A DNA stretch of 32,077 bases from Petrocella sp. FN5 (GCF_029210395.1 NZ_JARGDP010000035.1:1-32077), one strand, 5' to 3'; positions 8,044-16,172 are shown, numbered from the stretch's first letter. Program-made: numbers and translations. The notes: a model not told the origin generated them from the sequence alone.

Positions 8044-8616
8044 TTAAGAAATAATCTCTGTGTGTTGGGATTTTTTCAAGACCGGTATGACCAAGGTGGC
8101 GACATAGGCAGCGATGGCGATGAGAATGAAGTCTTTGATCATATAGGGTAACATCATGATGGAAATATCAATAAAGGACATGACTTTAGTTAAGTAGAGG
8201 TTGTAGATCATATAGAAATAAATGTTGCCAACGAAGTAGGCAGATAATAGGCCAAGAGTTGATATAGAAAATATTGGGAGGAATCGAATGCTTTTTTGTC
8301 TTGAGGTTAGAATGCCAATTAGCCATGCAGCAAGAGCAAATCCGATAATGTAGCCAAAGGTGGGTTTTAGGATATAACCAACGCCGCCACCGCCTGTAAA
8401 AACGGGTAAACCGGCTAGTCCGAGGAGAATATAGATGATTTGGGACATGAGTGCATTTTTTGAACCAAGCAATAAGCCGGCAAATACACAGAAAAAAAGT
8501 TGGAAGGTTATAGGAACCAATGGGAAAAATGGGTTTGGAATTTTAACGAGTGCGCCAACCACCATTAGAGCTGTGAATAAAGATGTAAGTATTAAGTCTC
8601 GTGTAGTAAGTTTCAT
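8044..8616 (-). CDS. bioY: BioY, biotin-binding S component of an ECF-type transporter
   Basis: This 190-aa membrane protein captures biotin for uptake together with the shared energy-coupling module (EcfT, EcfA, EcfA'), which is not in this window. It has about six hydrophobic segments. The BioY block GLAGLPVFTGGGGVGYILKP runs from 66 to 85 and is followed by TFGYIIGF. Length fits the family (about 180-200 aa). GGAGG (minus strand, 8622-8626) is five bases before the ATG at 8616. The gene is monocistronic and has a consensus promoter overlapped by a BirA-type operator, which independently supports biotin as the substrate: BirA charged with biotinyl-AMP would shut it off when biotin is plentiful. 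Confidence 0.95.
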   Translation of the reverse strand: MKLTTRDLILTSLFTALMVVGALVKIPNPFFPLVPITFQLFFCVFAGLLLGSKNALMSQIIYILLGLAGLPVFTGGGGVGYILKPTFGYIIGFALAAWLIGILTSRQKSIRFLPIFSISTLGLLSAYFVGNIYFYMIYNLYLTKVMSFIDISIMMLPYMIKDFILIAIAAYVATLVIPVLKKSQHTEIIS

Positions 8617-8650
8617 AAAGTCCTCCTTTTTGGGTTAAGGTGTCATAGCT

Positions 8651-8679
8651 ATTATAAAATCAAAGAGTTGGATTGTCAA
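8651..8679 (-). promoter_or_regulatory. Consensus sigma-A promoter of bioY
   Basis: On the minus strand TTGACA (8679-8674) and TATAAT (8656-8651) are separated by exactly 17 bases, a full match to the consensus. The -35 lies inside one half of the BirA-type operator at 8673-8703. Confidence 0.85.
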
Positions 8680-8703
8680 CCATTACTAAAGGACGGTTAA
8701 CAA
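8673..8703 (-). promoter_or_regulatory. BirA-type biotin operator upstream of bioY
   Basis: Half-sites TTGTCAACC (8673-8681) and GGTTAACAA (8695-8703) are separated by 13 bases, matching the known Firmicutes BirA box (TTGTTAACC, spacer, GGTTAACAA) in 17 of 18 half-site positions. The one deviation turns the inner half-site into GGTTGACAA on the minus strand and thereby creates the perfect -35 TTGACA. Binding there would block RNA polymerase directly. Confidence 0.88.
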
Positions 8704-8787
8704 TGAAGGCGTATATGCAAATATTTTTCACGAAATATACGAAAAAAATAGGGGAAATAGTCGTTAATATGATAAAAAATAAAGTAG

Positions 8788-8816
8788 TTGTATATAATTC
8801 CAAGATATTGTATACT
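8788..8816 (+). promoter_or_regulatory. Promoter of the APC permease
   Basis: TTGTAT (8788-8793) and TATACT (8811-8816) with a 17-base spacer, starting transcription roughly 25 bases before the ATG at 8848. It overlaps a possible upstream in-frame start, which argues against that longer start. Confidence 0.55.
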
Positions 8817-8847
8817 CATAACATATGAAAAATGGAGGATACTTATT

Positions 8848-10194
8848 ATGGAACAATTAGAAAAAAAATATGGTTTGTTGACCGCTATTGCGATGGTGGT
8901 AGGTGTCGTTATTGGTTCAGGCGTTTTCTTTAAAGCAGATGATGTATTGACACTAACGGATGGTAATATTATATTGGCACTTGTGGCTTGGGCGGTAGGT
9001 GCTTTTTCTATGATTTTTGGTGCATTGGTTTTTGCGGAGTTTGCACAAAGAATAGAAAAATCTAATGGTATAGTAGATTATTCTGAGGTTGCCTATGGTA
9101 AGAAGTTCGGATACCTTGTTGGCTGGTTTAAAGGTGTTTTGTATTTCTCTCCTTTATCAGCGATATTGGCTTGGGTTGCAGCTTTATACACCATGATCTT
9201 ACTTGGAAGTGATAATCCAACGAATGCATTAGGCACTTGGATCTTGGCAGTTATATATATGTTGTTGACGTATTTAATGAATTATTTTGCACCTATTATT
9301 GCTGGTCGATTTCAAGTTACAACAACAGTCATTAAGTTGATTCCTCTAAGTCTTGTAGCTGTAGGTGGTATGATCAGCGGCTTAATTAACGGTGTTACAA
9401 TGACTAATTTTACAGAGGCGATGAGCAGTGTTGGTAGCAGCAGCGGAACATTGGCATCAGCGGTTGTTGCCACAGCTTTTGCTTATGAAGGTTGGACTGT
9501 AGCAATCACTATTAATGGAGAAATCAAAGACTCTAAGAAAAATTTACCAAAAGCATTAACCCTAGGTGCTTTAATTGTTTTCTTGGTCTATGTCTTTTAT
9601 TTTTTAGGTATTGCAGGCGTGCTTACAACACCAGAAATCGTATCAGAGGGTGATAATGCGGTTAACATTGTAACCAATCAACTCTTTGGTAGCACGGCAT
9701 CTGTTATATTAACGGGATTTGTCATCATATCTTGTCTAGGTACGCTTAATGGTCTGGTCATGTCTTGTATTAGAGTGCCACATTCATTGGCGATTCGAAA
9801 CCAAGGGCCGGCACCGAAAATAATCAGCAAAATCAATAAAAAAACCAATATGCCAATAAATTCTGCAATATTAGCAGGCTCATTATCTTTTGGGTATTTA
9901 TTGTTATGGTTTTTTAGTTTAAATGAAACCTTTGGTGTATACATAGCTCTAGATGAGATTCCTATTGTTTTGGTTTATGGTTTGTATGTATTCTTATATA
10001 TGTGGTATATAAAAAATTATAAGGACCTTAACTTTTTCAGTCGGTATATTAAACCAATTTTTGCAACGATTGGTTCTCTGATTATACTCTATGGGGGCAT
10101 AACTAATCCAAGTATTGGCATGTATTTGATTGTATCGGTTATTGTTATTCTGATTGGACTGTTATTTTATAGAAAAGAAGCTTCAGTAGAATAA
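8848..10194 (+). CDS. APC superfamily amino acid permease
   Basis: This 448-aa protein has about twelve hydrophobic segments and the APC hallmark in helix 1, VVGVVIGSGVFFKADDVL (17-34), where the unwound Gly-Ser-Gly binds the amino acid backbone. Further features typical of the group are AFAYEGWTVAITINGEIKD in the middle and the long hydrophobic C-terminal half. It probably moves an amino acid or polyamine by secondary transport; the substrate is not clear. The start at 8848 has GGAGG nine bases upstream (8834-8838), and residues translated from further upstream would fall in the promoter. The next gene, an MFS transporter, begins 18 bases after the stop with no terminator, so both are likely in one operon. 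Confidence 0.9.
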   Translation: MEQLEKKYGLLTAIAMVVGVVIGSGVFFKADDVLTLTDGNIILALVAWAVGAFSMIFGALVFAEFAQRIEKSNGIVDYSEVAYGKKFGYLVGWFKGVLYFSPLSAILAWVAALYTMILLGSDNPTNALGTWILAVIYMLLTYLMNYFAPIIAGRFQVTTTVIKLIPLSLVAVGGMISGLINGVTMTNFTEAMSSVGSSSGTLASAVVATAFAYEGWTVAITINGEIKDSKKNLPKALTLGALIVFLVYVFYFLGIAGVLTTPEIVSEGDNAVNIVTNQLFGSTASVILTGFVIISCLGTLNGLVMSCIRVPHSLAIRNQGPAPKIISKINKKTNMPINSAILAGSLSFGYLLLWFFSLNETFGVYIALDEIPIVLVYGLYVFLYMWYIKNYKDLNFFSRYIKPIFATIGSLIILYGGITNPSIGMYLIVSVIVILIGLLFYRKEASVE

Positions 10195-10212
10195 AAGCTT
10201 CATGGGAGTGGA

Positions 10213-11481
10213 ATGAAGATGGAAATGTATAGTATTTTTGCTCAATATAAGGGATTATCCAGATCTGCTTATGTCATTTTTTTTGCAAGGATTATCACAA
10301 ATATGGGCGCCTTCATATGGCCTTTAATGACTTTGATTCTAGTCAACAAGATGGGGTATACAGAATCCCAGACAGCTTTGGTTGCAATTGTCATAGGTGT
10401 GGTTTATCTACCCGCAACCATATTGGGTGGTCGTTTGGCTGATCGTTTTAATAGGAAGCATCTCATCGTATTTTTAGATACATTAAGTGTTATTTTTTTT
10501 ATCAGTTGTGCTTTTGTTGAGCCAGGCTTTGATATGTTGATACGCTTCTCTTTAGCAGGTTTATTTGCAAATATGGAAGGTCCTGCTTTTGAAGCATTAA
10601 TTTCAGATGTGACAAAGCCGGCTGAACGGGAAAAAGTTTTTTCATTGTCCTATTTAGGACATAATCTAGGCTTTGTCTTCGGAGCAGCGATTGGTGGTAT
10701 GCTATTTGAAAACTATTTAAGCTTAGCCTTTGTTATAGACGGTCTTACGACTTTTTTATCTACAATCCTGATTGTTGTTTTTGTGGTTGTTATTAAGCAA
10801 GATGCTTTAAGTAAAGAGGAAATTAACGAATACGAGTCCCATGAGTTAGATACAAAACGTACTTTTCTAATTCTTAAAGAAAGAAAATCTATATGGATTC
10901 AGATTGTCACTTTTTTTCTAATCGCCTTTATTTATGATCAATGGACGTTTACATTGCCAATCTATCTTAATCGGCTTTTTCTTAGTGATGGTGCCAGGTA
11001 TTTTGGCTATTTGGCGAGCTTTAATGGTGGACTGGTTATTATTTTCACACCTATAATCACGAATTTACTAAGAAAAAGTCATGAAATGCCTAAGATGATG
11101 ATCGGTGTTACTTTGTATGCGCTGAGTTTTCTGGTTATTATTAATGAACCACAATATTATATTTTCTTTATTATGATTTTCATGTTTACCATAGGTGAGA
11201 TTGTTAACATGTTGGGATCATCACCATTTATCAGCAGAAGGGTGCCGGCTTCACATAGGGGGCGCGTCAATAGTCTCGTTCACGTAGGGTTCTTCCTTGG
11301 ATCTGTAGTGGGTAAAGGTGTTATGGGTCTGATTATTCAGTATACTGGTTTCGACATTGCCTTTTTCACCATAACTATAATAGGATTTGCGACGGTAGGA
11401 CTCATTCTTGTTAATTATAAAATTGACAAAAAGTTATTTCCCAGCTTGTACAAGCCTAAACTTACAGATATAAGTGTTTGA
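10213..11481 (+). CDS. Major facilitator superfamily transporter
   Basis: This 422-aa protein has twelve predicted membrane segments and a clear MFS motif A in the loop between helices 2 and 3 (GGRLADRFNRK, about 72-82). A charged loop near 190-215 splits the two six-helix halves. The first half resembles drug-efflux type exporters, but the substrate cannot be named. GGAG at 10205-10208 is 4 bases from the ATG at 10213 and 10 bases from an in-frame ATG at 10219, so the start could be either. It follows the APC permease directly and is closed by the shared terminator at 11487-11525. Confidence 0.87.
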   Translation: MKMEMYSIFAQYKGLSRSAYVIFFARIITNMGAFIWPLMTLILVNKMGYTESQTALVAIVIGVVYLPATILGGRLADRFNRKHLIVFLDTLSVIFFISCAFVEPGFDMLIRFSLAGLFANMEGPAFEALISDVTKPAEREKVFSLSYLGHNLGFVFGAAIGGMLFENYLSLAFVIDGLTTFLSTILIVVFVVVIKQDALSKEEINEYESHELDTKRTFLILKERKSIWIQIVTFFLIAFIYDQWTFTLPIYLNRLFLSDGARYFGYLASFNGGLVIIFTPIITNLLRKSHEMPKMMIGVTLYALSFLVIINEPQYYIFFIMIFMFTIGEIVNMLGSSPFISRRVPASHRGRVNSLVHVGFFLGSVVGKGVMGLIIQYTGFDIAFFTITIIGFATVGLILVNYKIDKKLFPSLYKPKLTDISV

Positions 11482-11486
11482 AAATA

Positions 11487-11525
11487 AAAAGGCCCCCAAT
11501 ACATTTTGGAGTATTGGGGGTCTTC
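11487..11525. terminator. Bidirectional terminator between convergent genes
   Basis: A 10-bp perfect stem CCCCCAATAC (11493-11502) / GTATTGGGGG (11511-11520), extended by outer pairs, with an 8-nt loop. A-rich sequence on the left gives a T-run for the minus-strand gene ending at 11526; the right side is T-rich for the MFS gene. It serves both. Confidence 0.88.
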
Positions 11526-11909
11526 CTATTTTTTATAGTTCTTGATACCAATGATGTACATACCTGCAATATCAACTTTGACATTTTTCTTGATTGGCAA
11601 TTCTTTAAAGACTTTTTCATCACACATAAGTGTCGAAATTTTAGGACCTATTTTAGCTTTTACTAAAGGCATCTTACGTAGCTTTAGATAAGCCGGCACC
11701 TGATCTTGCACAATCTTTGGTAGGTTGGAGTCTTTTATGCGCATTTTTTTCTTATCAATAACAAGAATTGTTACAGTCATTTTTTGTTGATCAATCATAG
11801 CTTGCTGGCCGTCAGCTTTTTTTTGCATTTTCTTTCCTACAAAGTATAGGATAGCTAAAACAACGGCTACGACAGCGAGAACAATTAATAAGATTTGCCA
11901 CCATTCCAT
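11526..11909 (-). CDS. Small single-pass membrane protein of unknown function
   Basis: This 127-aa protein begins with one transmembrane helix (about 3-24), then a Lys-rich stop-transfer stretch, giving an N-out/C-in single-span topology. The soluble part (about 40-127) is basic, with strand-rich hydrophobic segments (KMTVTILVIDKKKMRIKD and DIAGMYIIGIKNYKK at the end). I do not recognise a named family. AGGAGGT on the minus strand is eight bases before the ATG at 11909; a longer in-frame start at 11933 would place the ribosome site inside the gene and is rejected. It has its own promoter and shares the terminator with the convergent MFS gene. Confidence 0.8.
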   Translation of the reverse strand: MEWWQILLIVLAVVAVVLAILYFVGKKMQKKADGQQAMIDQQKMTVTILVIDKKKMRIKDSNLPKIVQDQVPAYLKLRKMPLVKAKIGPKISTLMCDEKVFKELPIKKNVKVDIAGMYIIGIKNYKK

Positions 11910-11980
11910 GGGTAATACCTCCTGAACACTCAATTCTTATGATGCTTTAGGATCTCCTTATTTCGGAGATAACTATATCC

Positions 11981-12008
11981 ATTTTATCATGTAACTTTGA
12001 AAATGCAA
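11981..12008 (-). promoter_or_regulatory. Promoter of the small membrane protein gene
   Basis: Minus strand TTGCAT (12008-12003) and TAAAAT (11986-11981), 16-base spacer, with a TGn extension just before the -10. A 6-bp hairpin (ATCTCC/GGAGAT, 11952-11970) lies in the leader between it and the gene. Confidence 0.6.
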
Positions 12009-12032
12009 GGCAATAATCTTTAAAATAGGTTT

Positions 12033-12764
12033 TTATAATGTACAATCGCCAAATACCTGGTATTTTGCCTTAATCTGGTCACCGATGATTGTAGCACAAT
12101 GCTTTCTTGAAGCTTCATCCCAAGCGTCTAAATCTATAGGTTGGAAAAAATGGACATATACTTTTGCAGGCTTAACATTAAAACCATTATCCTCTAAAAC
12201 AACATCTGTACCCTTTATGGCAACCGGAACGACTTTAACACCGGATTTTAGAGCTAATTTAAAGCTACCTTGTTTAAAGGGTAGGAACTCATCTTGCCGA
12301 CTTCTAGTGCCTTGTGGGTATATAGCTAGATTATCCCCGGATTTTAGGTTATCGATACCTTTTAATATAGTTTTGACGGCAGACCGGTTATCTTTTCGAT
12401 CCAAAAATAGACATCCAAGCATGTCCATCCACTGTTTGAGGATGGGAACTTTTGCCATTTCTTTTTTACTTACAAAGGAGAGGGGCTTGTTGGCATAAAG
12501 GGCCAGCGTAGGTGTATCCAAAAGCCCACGATGGTTGGATACAAACAGATAATGATCTTTTGGGTCTAGGTTGTCCATACCGGTTGCGACAAAATGAACG
12601 CCAGCTAGAGTCATAAGTCCCCAAGCCAAATAGCGGGTATAGTAACCGGCTATGGTTCTTGCCATTTTCCGATTGAATTTTTCAATAAAAATGCCTAAAA
12701 ATAAAAGAGGCAAGGATAGGGTAAAAGAAAGGAAAAAAAACAGTAGTATAAGAATGCGTCTCAT
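12033..12764 (-). CDS. plsC: 1-acyl-sn-glycerol-3-phosphate acyltransferase (PlsC family)
   Basis: This 243-aa membrane enzyme should transfer a second acyl chain to lysophosphatidic acid to make phosphatidic acid. An N-terminal hydrophobic segment (about 4-26) anchors it. The catalytic NHRGLLD block has His78 and Asp83 (HX4D). SKKEMAKVPILKQW (99-112) is motif II, YPQGTRS (149-155) corresponds to the usual FPEGTRS, and VVPVAIKG (178-185) is motif IV. The normally conserved Glu of the third block is Gln151, which is unusual. The ATG at 12764 is preferred over 12779, because AAAGGTGA just upstream acts as its ribosome site. It has its own promoter and lies 82 bases after malQ, with no clear terminator between. 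Confidence 0.88.
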   Translation of the reverse strand: MRRILILLFFFLSFTLSLPLLFLGIFIEKFNRKMARTIAGYYTRYLAWGLMTLAGVHFVATGMDNLDPKDHYLFVSNHRGLLDTPTLALYANKPLSFVSKKEMAKVPILKQWMDMLGCLFLDRKDNRSAVKTILKGIDNLKSGDNLAIYPQGTRSRQDEFLPFKQGSFKLALKSGVKVVPVAIKGTDVVLEDNGFNVKPAKVYVHFFQPIDLDAWDEASRKHCATIIGDQIKAKYQVFGDCTL

Positions 12765-12805
12765 AAAATCACCTTTCATAGTAGATTGATCAAAGACCTT
12801 GCATT

Positions 12806-12835
12806 ATTATACCACCATCATAGACTATTTGACAA
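12806..12835 (-). promoter_or_regulatory. Promoter of plsC
   Basis: Minus strand TTGTCA (12835-12830) and TATAAT (12811-12806) with an 18-base spacer and a TGG extension just before the -10. It sits between malQ and plsC. Confidence 0.7.
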
Positions 12836-12846
12836 ATCAGTTTGAC

Positions 12847-14364
12847 TTATCTGCCATATAAGGTTGTTATAGCTTTAAGTCGACCACTAAGATCATGGTT
12901 CAACATATCTTCAGTATAGCGCCATTGCCAGTTGCCACCGGCTATGCCGGGAATATTCATCCTTGCGGATGAATCTAAGTTCATAACGTCCTGTAGAGGT
13001 ACGATGGCCATAACGGATACAGAACCAAAACAAGCCCGAATCATATCCCACACAATATGGGAAGCATCCGTATTCAAGTAACGACGTATCTTGTCCTTGC
13101 TAGCTTCAGGTATGGTTTGATACCAACCAAGGGTGGTATCGTTATCATGGGTGCCCGTATAACAGACAGAACTGGGTACGAAGTGATGGGGTAAGAAGCC
13201 ATTTTCTTCAACGGTCTCAAAGCCAAACTGTAGAATTTTCATACCAGGCAAATTAAAAGTATCTCGTAAATCTTCTACTTCCCTAGTGATGACACCTAAG
13301 TCTTCCGCTATAATAGGTAGATCATGACCAAGTGCTTCCTGGAAGGCATAAAATAAATCTTTGAATGGGCCTTTACGCCATTCTCCTGATATAGCGTTCG
13401 GTGCATCAAAAGGTACTGCCCAATAAGCTTCAAAGCCTCTAAAATGATCAATTCTAAGTATATCAACTAAGGTTAAGGTATATCGAACTTTTTCTACCCA
13501 CCAAGCATAGTTAGTTGATTTGTGCATTTCCCAGTTATATAGTGGGTTACCCCAAAGCTGCCCAGTTTCACTGAAGTAGTCAGGTGGTACGCCTGCAACA
13601 GAAGTTGGATACCCCTTTTCGTCTAAATAGAAGAGTTCTTTATTTGCCCAAACATCCGCACTGTCAAAAGCCACAAAGATTGGTGTATCACCTATAATTT
13701 CAATATTTTTTTCATTAGCATAGGCTTTTAGTGCAAACCATTGATCGAAAAAAATAAACTGAAGGAATTTATAATACTTAATGGATTTGGTCAACTTTCT
13801 GGTCCATGACTTTTTATCAGCTTCGGTTGGAAACGCAATGGAAGTATCCCACTTTGTCCAAACCACACCTTCGTGATAATCTTTGGAAGCCATAAAAAGT
13901 GCATAATCACTAAGCCAAGTTTTTTGTTTTGTACAGAAGCTTTTAAAGGTCTTATGAAGTGCATCGTCTTCTAACACTTCGAATTTATCAAAAGCTTTTT
14001 TTAGCAAGTTGTTTTTATACATAATAACCGGTCCAAAGTCAACTTTGCTTGGATCCCATGGTTTGATATCATCAATATCTGTTTTATCCAACAAACCCAT
14101 CTCATATAAGCGATCAGGGCTTATAATTAAAGGTTGTCCGGCAAATGAAGAGAAAGATTGATAAGGTGAGTCGCCGTAACCGGTTGGTCCGATAGGCAGT
14201 ACTTGCCATAGTTTTTGTCCAGAATTTTCTAAAAAATCAATAAACGCATAAGCGCTTTTTCCTAAGTCACCAATACCATAAGGACCGGGGAAAGAAGTGG
14301 GATGTGCAATAATACCGGATTTTCTTGGATTTTTCTCCATGATGTTAACGGGTTCTGTGCCCAT
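12847..14364 (-). CDS. malQ: 4-alpha-glucanotransferase (GH77)
   Basis: This 505-aa cytoplasmic enzyme transfers alpha-1,4-glucan segments between maltodextrins, releasing glucose, and makes longer chains that glycogen phosphorylase can use. The start has GIIAHPTSFPGPYGIGDLG. The catalytic residues of the family are visible: nucleophile Asp306 in RIDHFRGFEAYW, acid/base Glu354 in IAEDLG, and Asp407 in GTHDNDT. The C-terminal part keeps MNIPGIAGGNWQWR. GGAGG (minus, 14373-14377) lies eight bases before the ATG at 14364. Its promoter and a LacI-family-type operator are upstream; glgP elsewhere in the window has similar operators. No other glycogen gene is adjacent. Confidence 0.96.
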   Translation of the reverse strand: MGTEPVNIMEKNPRKSGIIAHPTSFPGPYGIGDLGKSAYAFIDFLENSGQKLWQVLPIGPTGYGDSPYQSFSSFAGQPLIISPDRLYEMGLLDKTDIDDIKPWDPSKVDFGPVIMYKNNLLKKAFDKFEVLEDDALHKTFKSFCTKQKTWLSDYALFMASKDYHEGVVWTKWDTSIAFPTEADKKSWTRKLTKSIKYYKFLQFIFFDQWFALKAYANEKNIEIIGDTPIFVAFDSADVWANKELFYLDEKGYPTSVAGVPPDYFSETGQLWGNPLYNWEMHKSTNYAWWVEKVRYTLTLVDILRIDHFRGFEAYWAVPFDAPNAISGEWRKGPFKDLFYAFQEALGHDLPIIAEDLGVITREVEDLRDTFNLPGMKILQFGFETVEENGFLPHHFVPSSVCYTGTHDNDTTLGWYQTIPEASKDKIRRYLNTDASHIVWDMIRACFGSVSVMAIVPLQDVMNLDSSARMNIPGIAGGNWQWRYTEDMLNHDLSGRLKAITTLYGR

Positions 14365-14438
14365 AGGTTAATCCTCCTATTAATCATAGTGGTTAAGGGT
14401 AGTCATGTCATTGCGTGCAAAAAGTTACTAATATATAG

Positions 14439-14453
14439 GTAAACCGTTTGCAC
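14439..14453 (-). promoter_or_regulatory. LacI/CcpA-type operator in the malQ leader
   Basis: GTAAACCGTTTGCAC contains the palindromic core AAACCGTTT with near-symmetric flanks (GTAAAC versus GCAAAC). It differs from the strict cre consensus but is close to operators of LacI-family sugar regulators such as MalR. It lies about 22 bases after the expected malQ start, a position similar to the second glgP operator. Confidence 0.5.
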
Positions 14454-14474
14454 AACCTTGCAGAACTAACCACA

Positions 14475-14503
14475 ATTTTATTGTAAGCACAATAATTTTG
14501 CAA
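14475..14503 (-). promoter_or_regulatory. Promoter of malQ
   Basis: Minus strand TTGCAA (14503-14498) and TAAAAT (14480-14475) with a 17-base spacer. The leader is about 100 bases long and contains the operator. Confidence 0.6.
14478..14495. repeat. Inverted repeat in the malQ promoter spacer
   Basis: Perfect 7-bp arms TTATTGT (14478-14484) and ACAATAA (14489-14495) around AAGC. It overlaps the malQ -10 and spacer, so it could be a repressor site. Confidence 0.4.
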
Positions 14504-14533
14504 ATAATAATGAATAACTATTGTACAGTTACT

Positions 14534-14558
14534 TATAATCATTATACACGATATCGTG
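14534..14558. repeat. Two adjoining perfect palindromes
   Basis: TATAATCATTATA (14534-14546, symmetric about one C) runs straight into CACGATATCGTG (14547-14558, 12-bp perfect). The first contains a -10-like hexamer on each strand, but neither has a good -35. Confidence 0.45.
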
Positions 14559-14704
14559 AAAAATGGAAGGAAAAAACTACCCAAAAATCCACAATGTCTA
14601 TGGTTAGAATTGCCAAAGAAAAGTGCCTATTTTCAATAGGTTAATCGGTTGAATTTATTTCTAGAAAACCATTTTTGAATTCATTTCAATCATAAAAGAA
14701 CATG

Positions 14705-14735
14705 AAAAAAGCGATCAAGAAGAGGATTCTCTTGA
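14705..14735 (-). terminator. Possible terminator of the nicotinate enzyme gene
   Basis: On the minus strand a 6-bp stem TCAAGA/TCTTGA (14730-14735 with 14715-14720), overlapping the stop codon, is followed after four bases by T6 (14710-14705). The stem is short and AT-rich, so this is uncertain. Confidence 0.35.
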
Positions 14736-16172
14736 AGCCTTAATCATATTATACTTGAGGGCAAAAAGTTCTTCTGACAGGTCGACATAAACAATTTGAG
14801 GGTTAATCAAACGTCTGGATTCATCCCACAATGTTGCAAGTTCGGTTTGGCAATAAGCTCTGATTTCAAAGACGGTAGGGCTTTTATAAATACAGGTACC
14901 ATTAACGAAAATAGGAACCAATAGTTCTCTTATGGTATAAGAGTTAGGCTTTAGAGTGGAATTTTTCCATGTACTTATAGGATCAAAAATAATAAGAGGA
15001 TGACGCTCATCATAATGCTCATGAATAAGTGTTATAAGATCTGCCTTGATTTTTCCAGTCTCTTTATCATAGATCCTGAGCACTTTTTTATTACCTGGAT
15101 CCGTTAATTTGTCATTGTTATCAGAGAGTTTTATTTTTGGAATAATTTGGTCACCGGCTATTTGTGCAGATAGTTTGTAAACACCCCCAAATGCTGGACA
15201 ATCACTGGAGGTGATGAGATTGGTGCCCACGCCCCATAAAGTAATCTTAGCACCTTGTAGCTTTAGATCTCGGATAAGGTACTCGTCAAGGTCACTTGAA
15301 GCACTAATAATTGCATTTTCATGACCGGCATGATCAAGCATCACCCTTGCTTTTTTTGATAGGTAGGCTAAGTCGCCACTATCCAAACGTATACCGTATC
15401 GTTCGGGCAAAGCATCTTGATCACGTAACTCATTAAAAACAGTAATGGCGTTTGGTAAGCCGGATTTCAAGGTATCATAAGTATCCACTAGAAGAAAACA
15501 ATCGTGTTTATATTGATTAACATATAATCTAAAAGCCTCTATTTCGCTGTTGAAGTTCATGACCCAACTATGGGCCAAAGTCCCTTTTACAGGTATGTCA
15601 AACATTTTCCCTGCAAGAACATTTGAAGTGGCATCACAACCCCCGATAACAGCAGCTCTGGCACCATAGATACCAGCATCCGGACCTTGTGCACGCCTTA
15701 AACCGAACTCGACGACCATATCATCACCGGCGGCCCAGTTTATGCGCGCCGATTTAGTAGCAATTAGGCTCTGGTGGTTGATGATATTTAAGAGGGCAGT
15801 TTCAATGAGTTGTGCTTCACAAATGGGTGCTATAACCTTTAGTATAGGTTCGTTCGGAAAGATAATCGTTCCTTCTAAAACGGCATAAATATCTCCGGTA
15901 AATTTGAAATTACGTAAATAATCGAGGAAAGGTGCCTCGAAAACATCTAGAGAATCCAAATAACGAATAGATTCTTCTGAAAAAGAGAGATTATTGATAT
16001 AGTCAATAACTTGCTCAAGGCCGGCTGCAATAGAAAAACTACTTCCACTAGGATTGCTTCTATAAAATAAATCAAAAATAGATTTTTCACCAGAACGCTC
16101 TTGAAAAAAGTAGCCTTGCATCATTGTAAGCTGGTAAAAATCTGTGAGTAGGGATAAATCTTGTTGGGGCAT
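14715..16172 (-). CDS. pncB: Nicotinate phosphoribosyltransferase
   Basis: This 485-aa enzyme joins nicotinate and PRPP to nicotinate mononucleotide, with ATP hydrolysis, in NAD salvage. Family blocks are LTDFYQLTMMQGYF at the start, FGLRRAQGPDAGIYGARAA (156-174), and GTLAHSW with His201, the residue expected to be transiently phosphorylated. DTYDTLKSG, GIRLDSGDL and the phosphate-binding GVGTNLITS also fit. The start at 16172 has GAGG (minus, 16180-16183) seven bases before it; ATG at 16175 is an adjacent alternative. A further in-frame ATG at 16238 lacks a ribosome site and adds residues that do not look like the family. It has its own promoter and stands alone, transcribed away from the GGDEF-EAL gene. 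Confidence 0.93.
   Translation of the reverse strand: MPQQDLSLLTDFYQLTMMQGYFFQERSGEKSIFDLFYRSNPSGSSFSIAAGLEQVIDYINNLSFSEESIRYLDSLDVFEAPFLDYLRNFKFTGDIYAVLEGTIIFPNEPILKVIAPICEAQLIETALLNIINHQSLIATKSARINWAAGDDMVVEFGLRRAQGPDAGIYGARAAVIGGCDATSNVLAGKMFDIPVKGTLAHSWVMNFNSEIEAFRLYVNQYKHDCFLLVDTYDTLKSGLPNAITVFNELRDQDALPERYGIRLDSGDLAYLSKKARVMLDHAGHENAIISASSDLDEYLIRDLKLQGAKITLWGVGTNLITSSDCPAFGGVYKLSAQIAGDQIIPKIKLSDNNDKLTDPGNKKVLRIYDKETGKIKADLITLIHEHYDERHPLIIFDPISTWKNSTLKPNSYTIRELLVPIFVNGTCIYKSPTVFEIRAYCQTELATLWDESRRLINPQIVYVDLSEELFALKYNMIKASRESSS

Larger units (their letters stand above)
14365..14714. other. Intergenic control region between malQ and the nicotinate enzyme gene
   Basis: This 350-base non-coding stretch holds, from malQ outward, its ribosome site, the operator at 14439-14453, the malQ promoter (14475-14503), an inverted repeat in the promoter spacer (14478-14495), and two adjoining palindromes (14534-14546 and 14547-14558). 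No supported gene is present. Short TTGC-GT-GCAA at 14411-14420 is another small inverted repeat of uncertain meaning. Confidence 0.6.

Noticed and set aside
12085-12498. Plus-strand open frame inside plsC
   Set aside because: It is antisense to a recognised enzyme, has no ribosome site and no recognisable domain.
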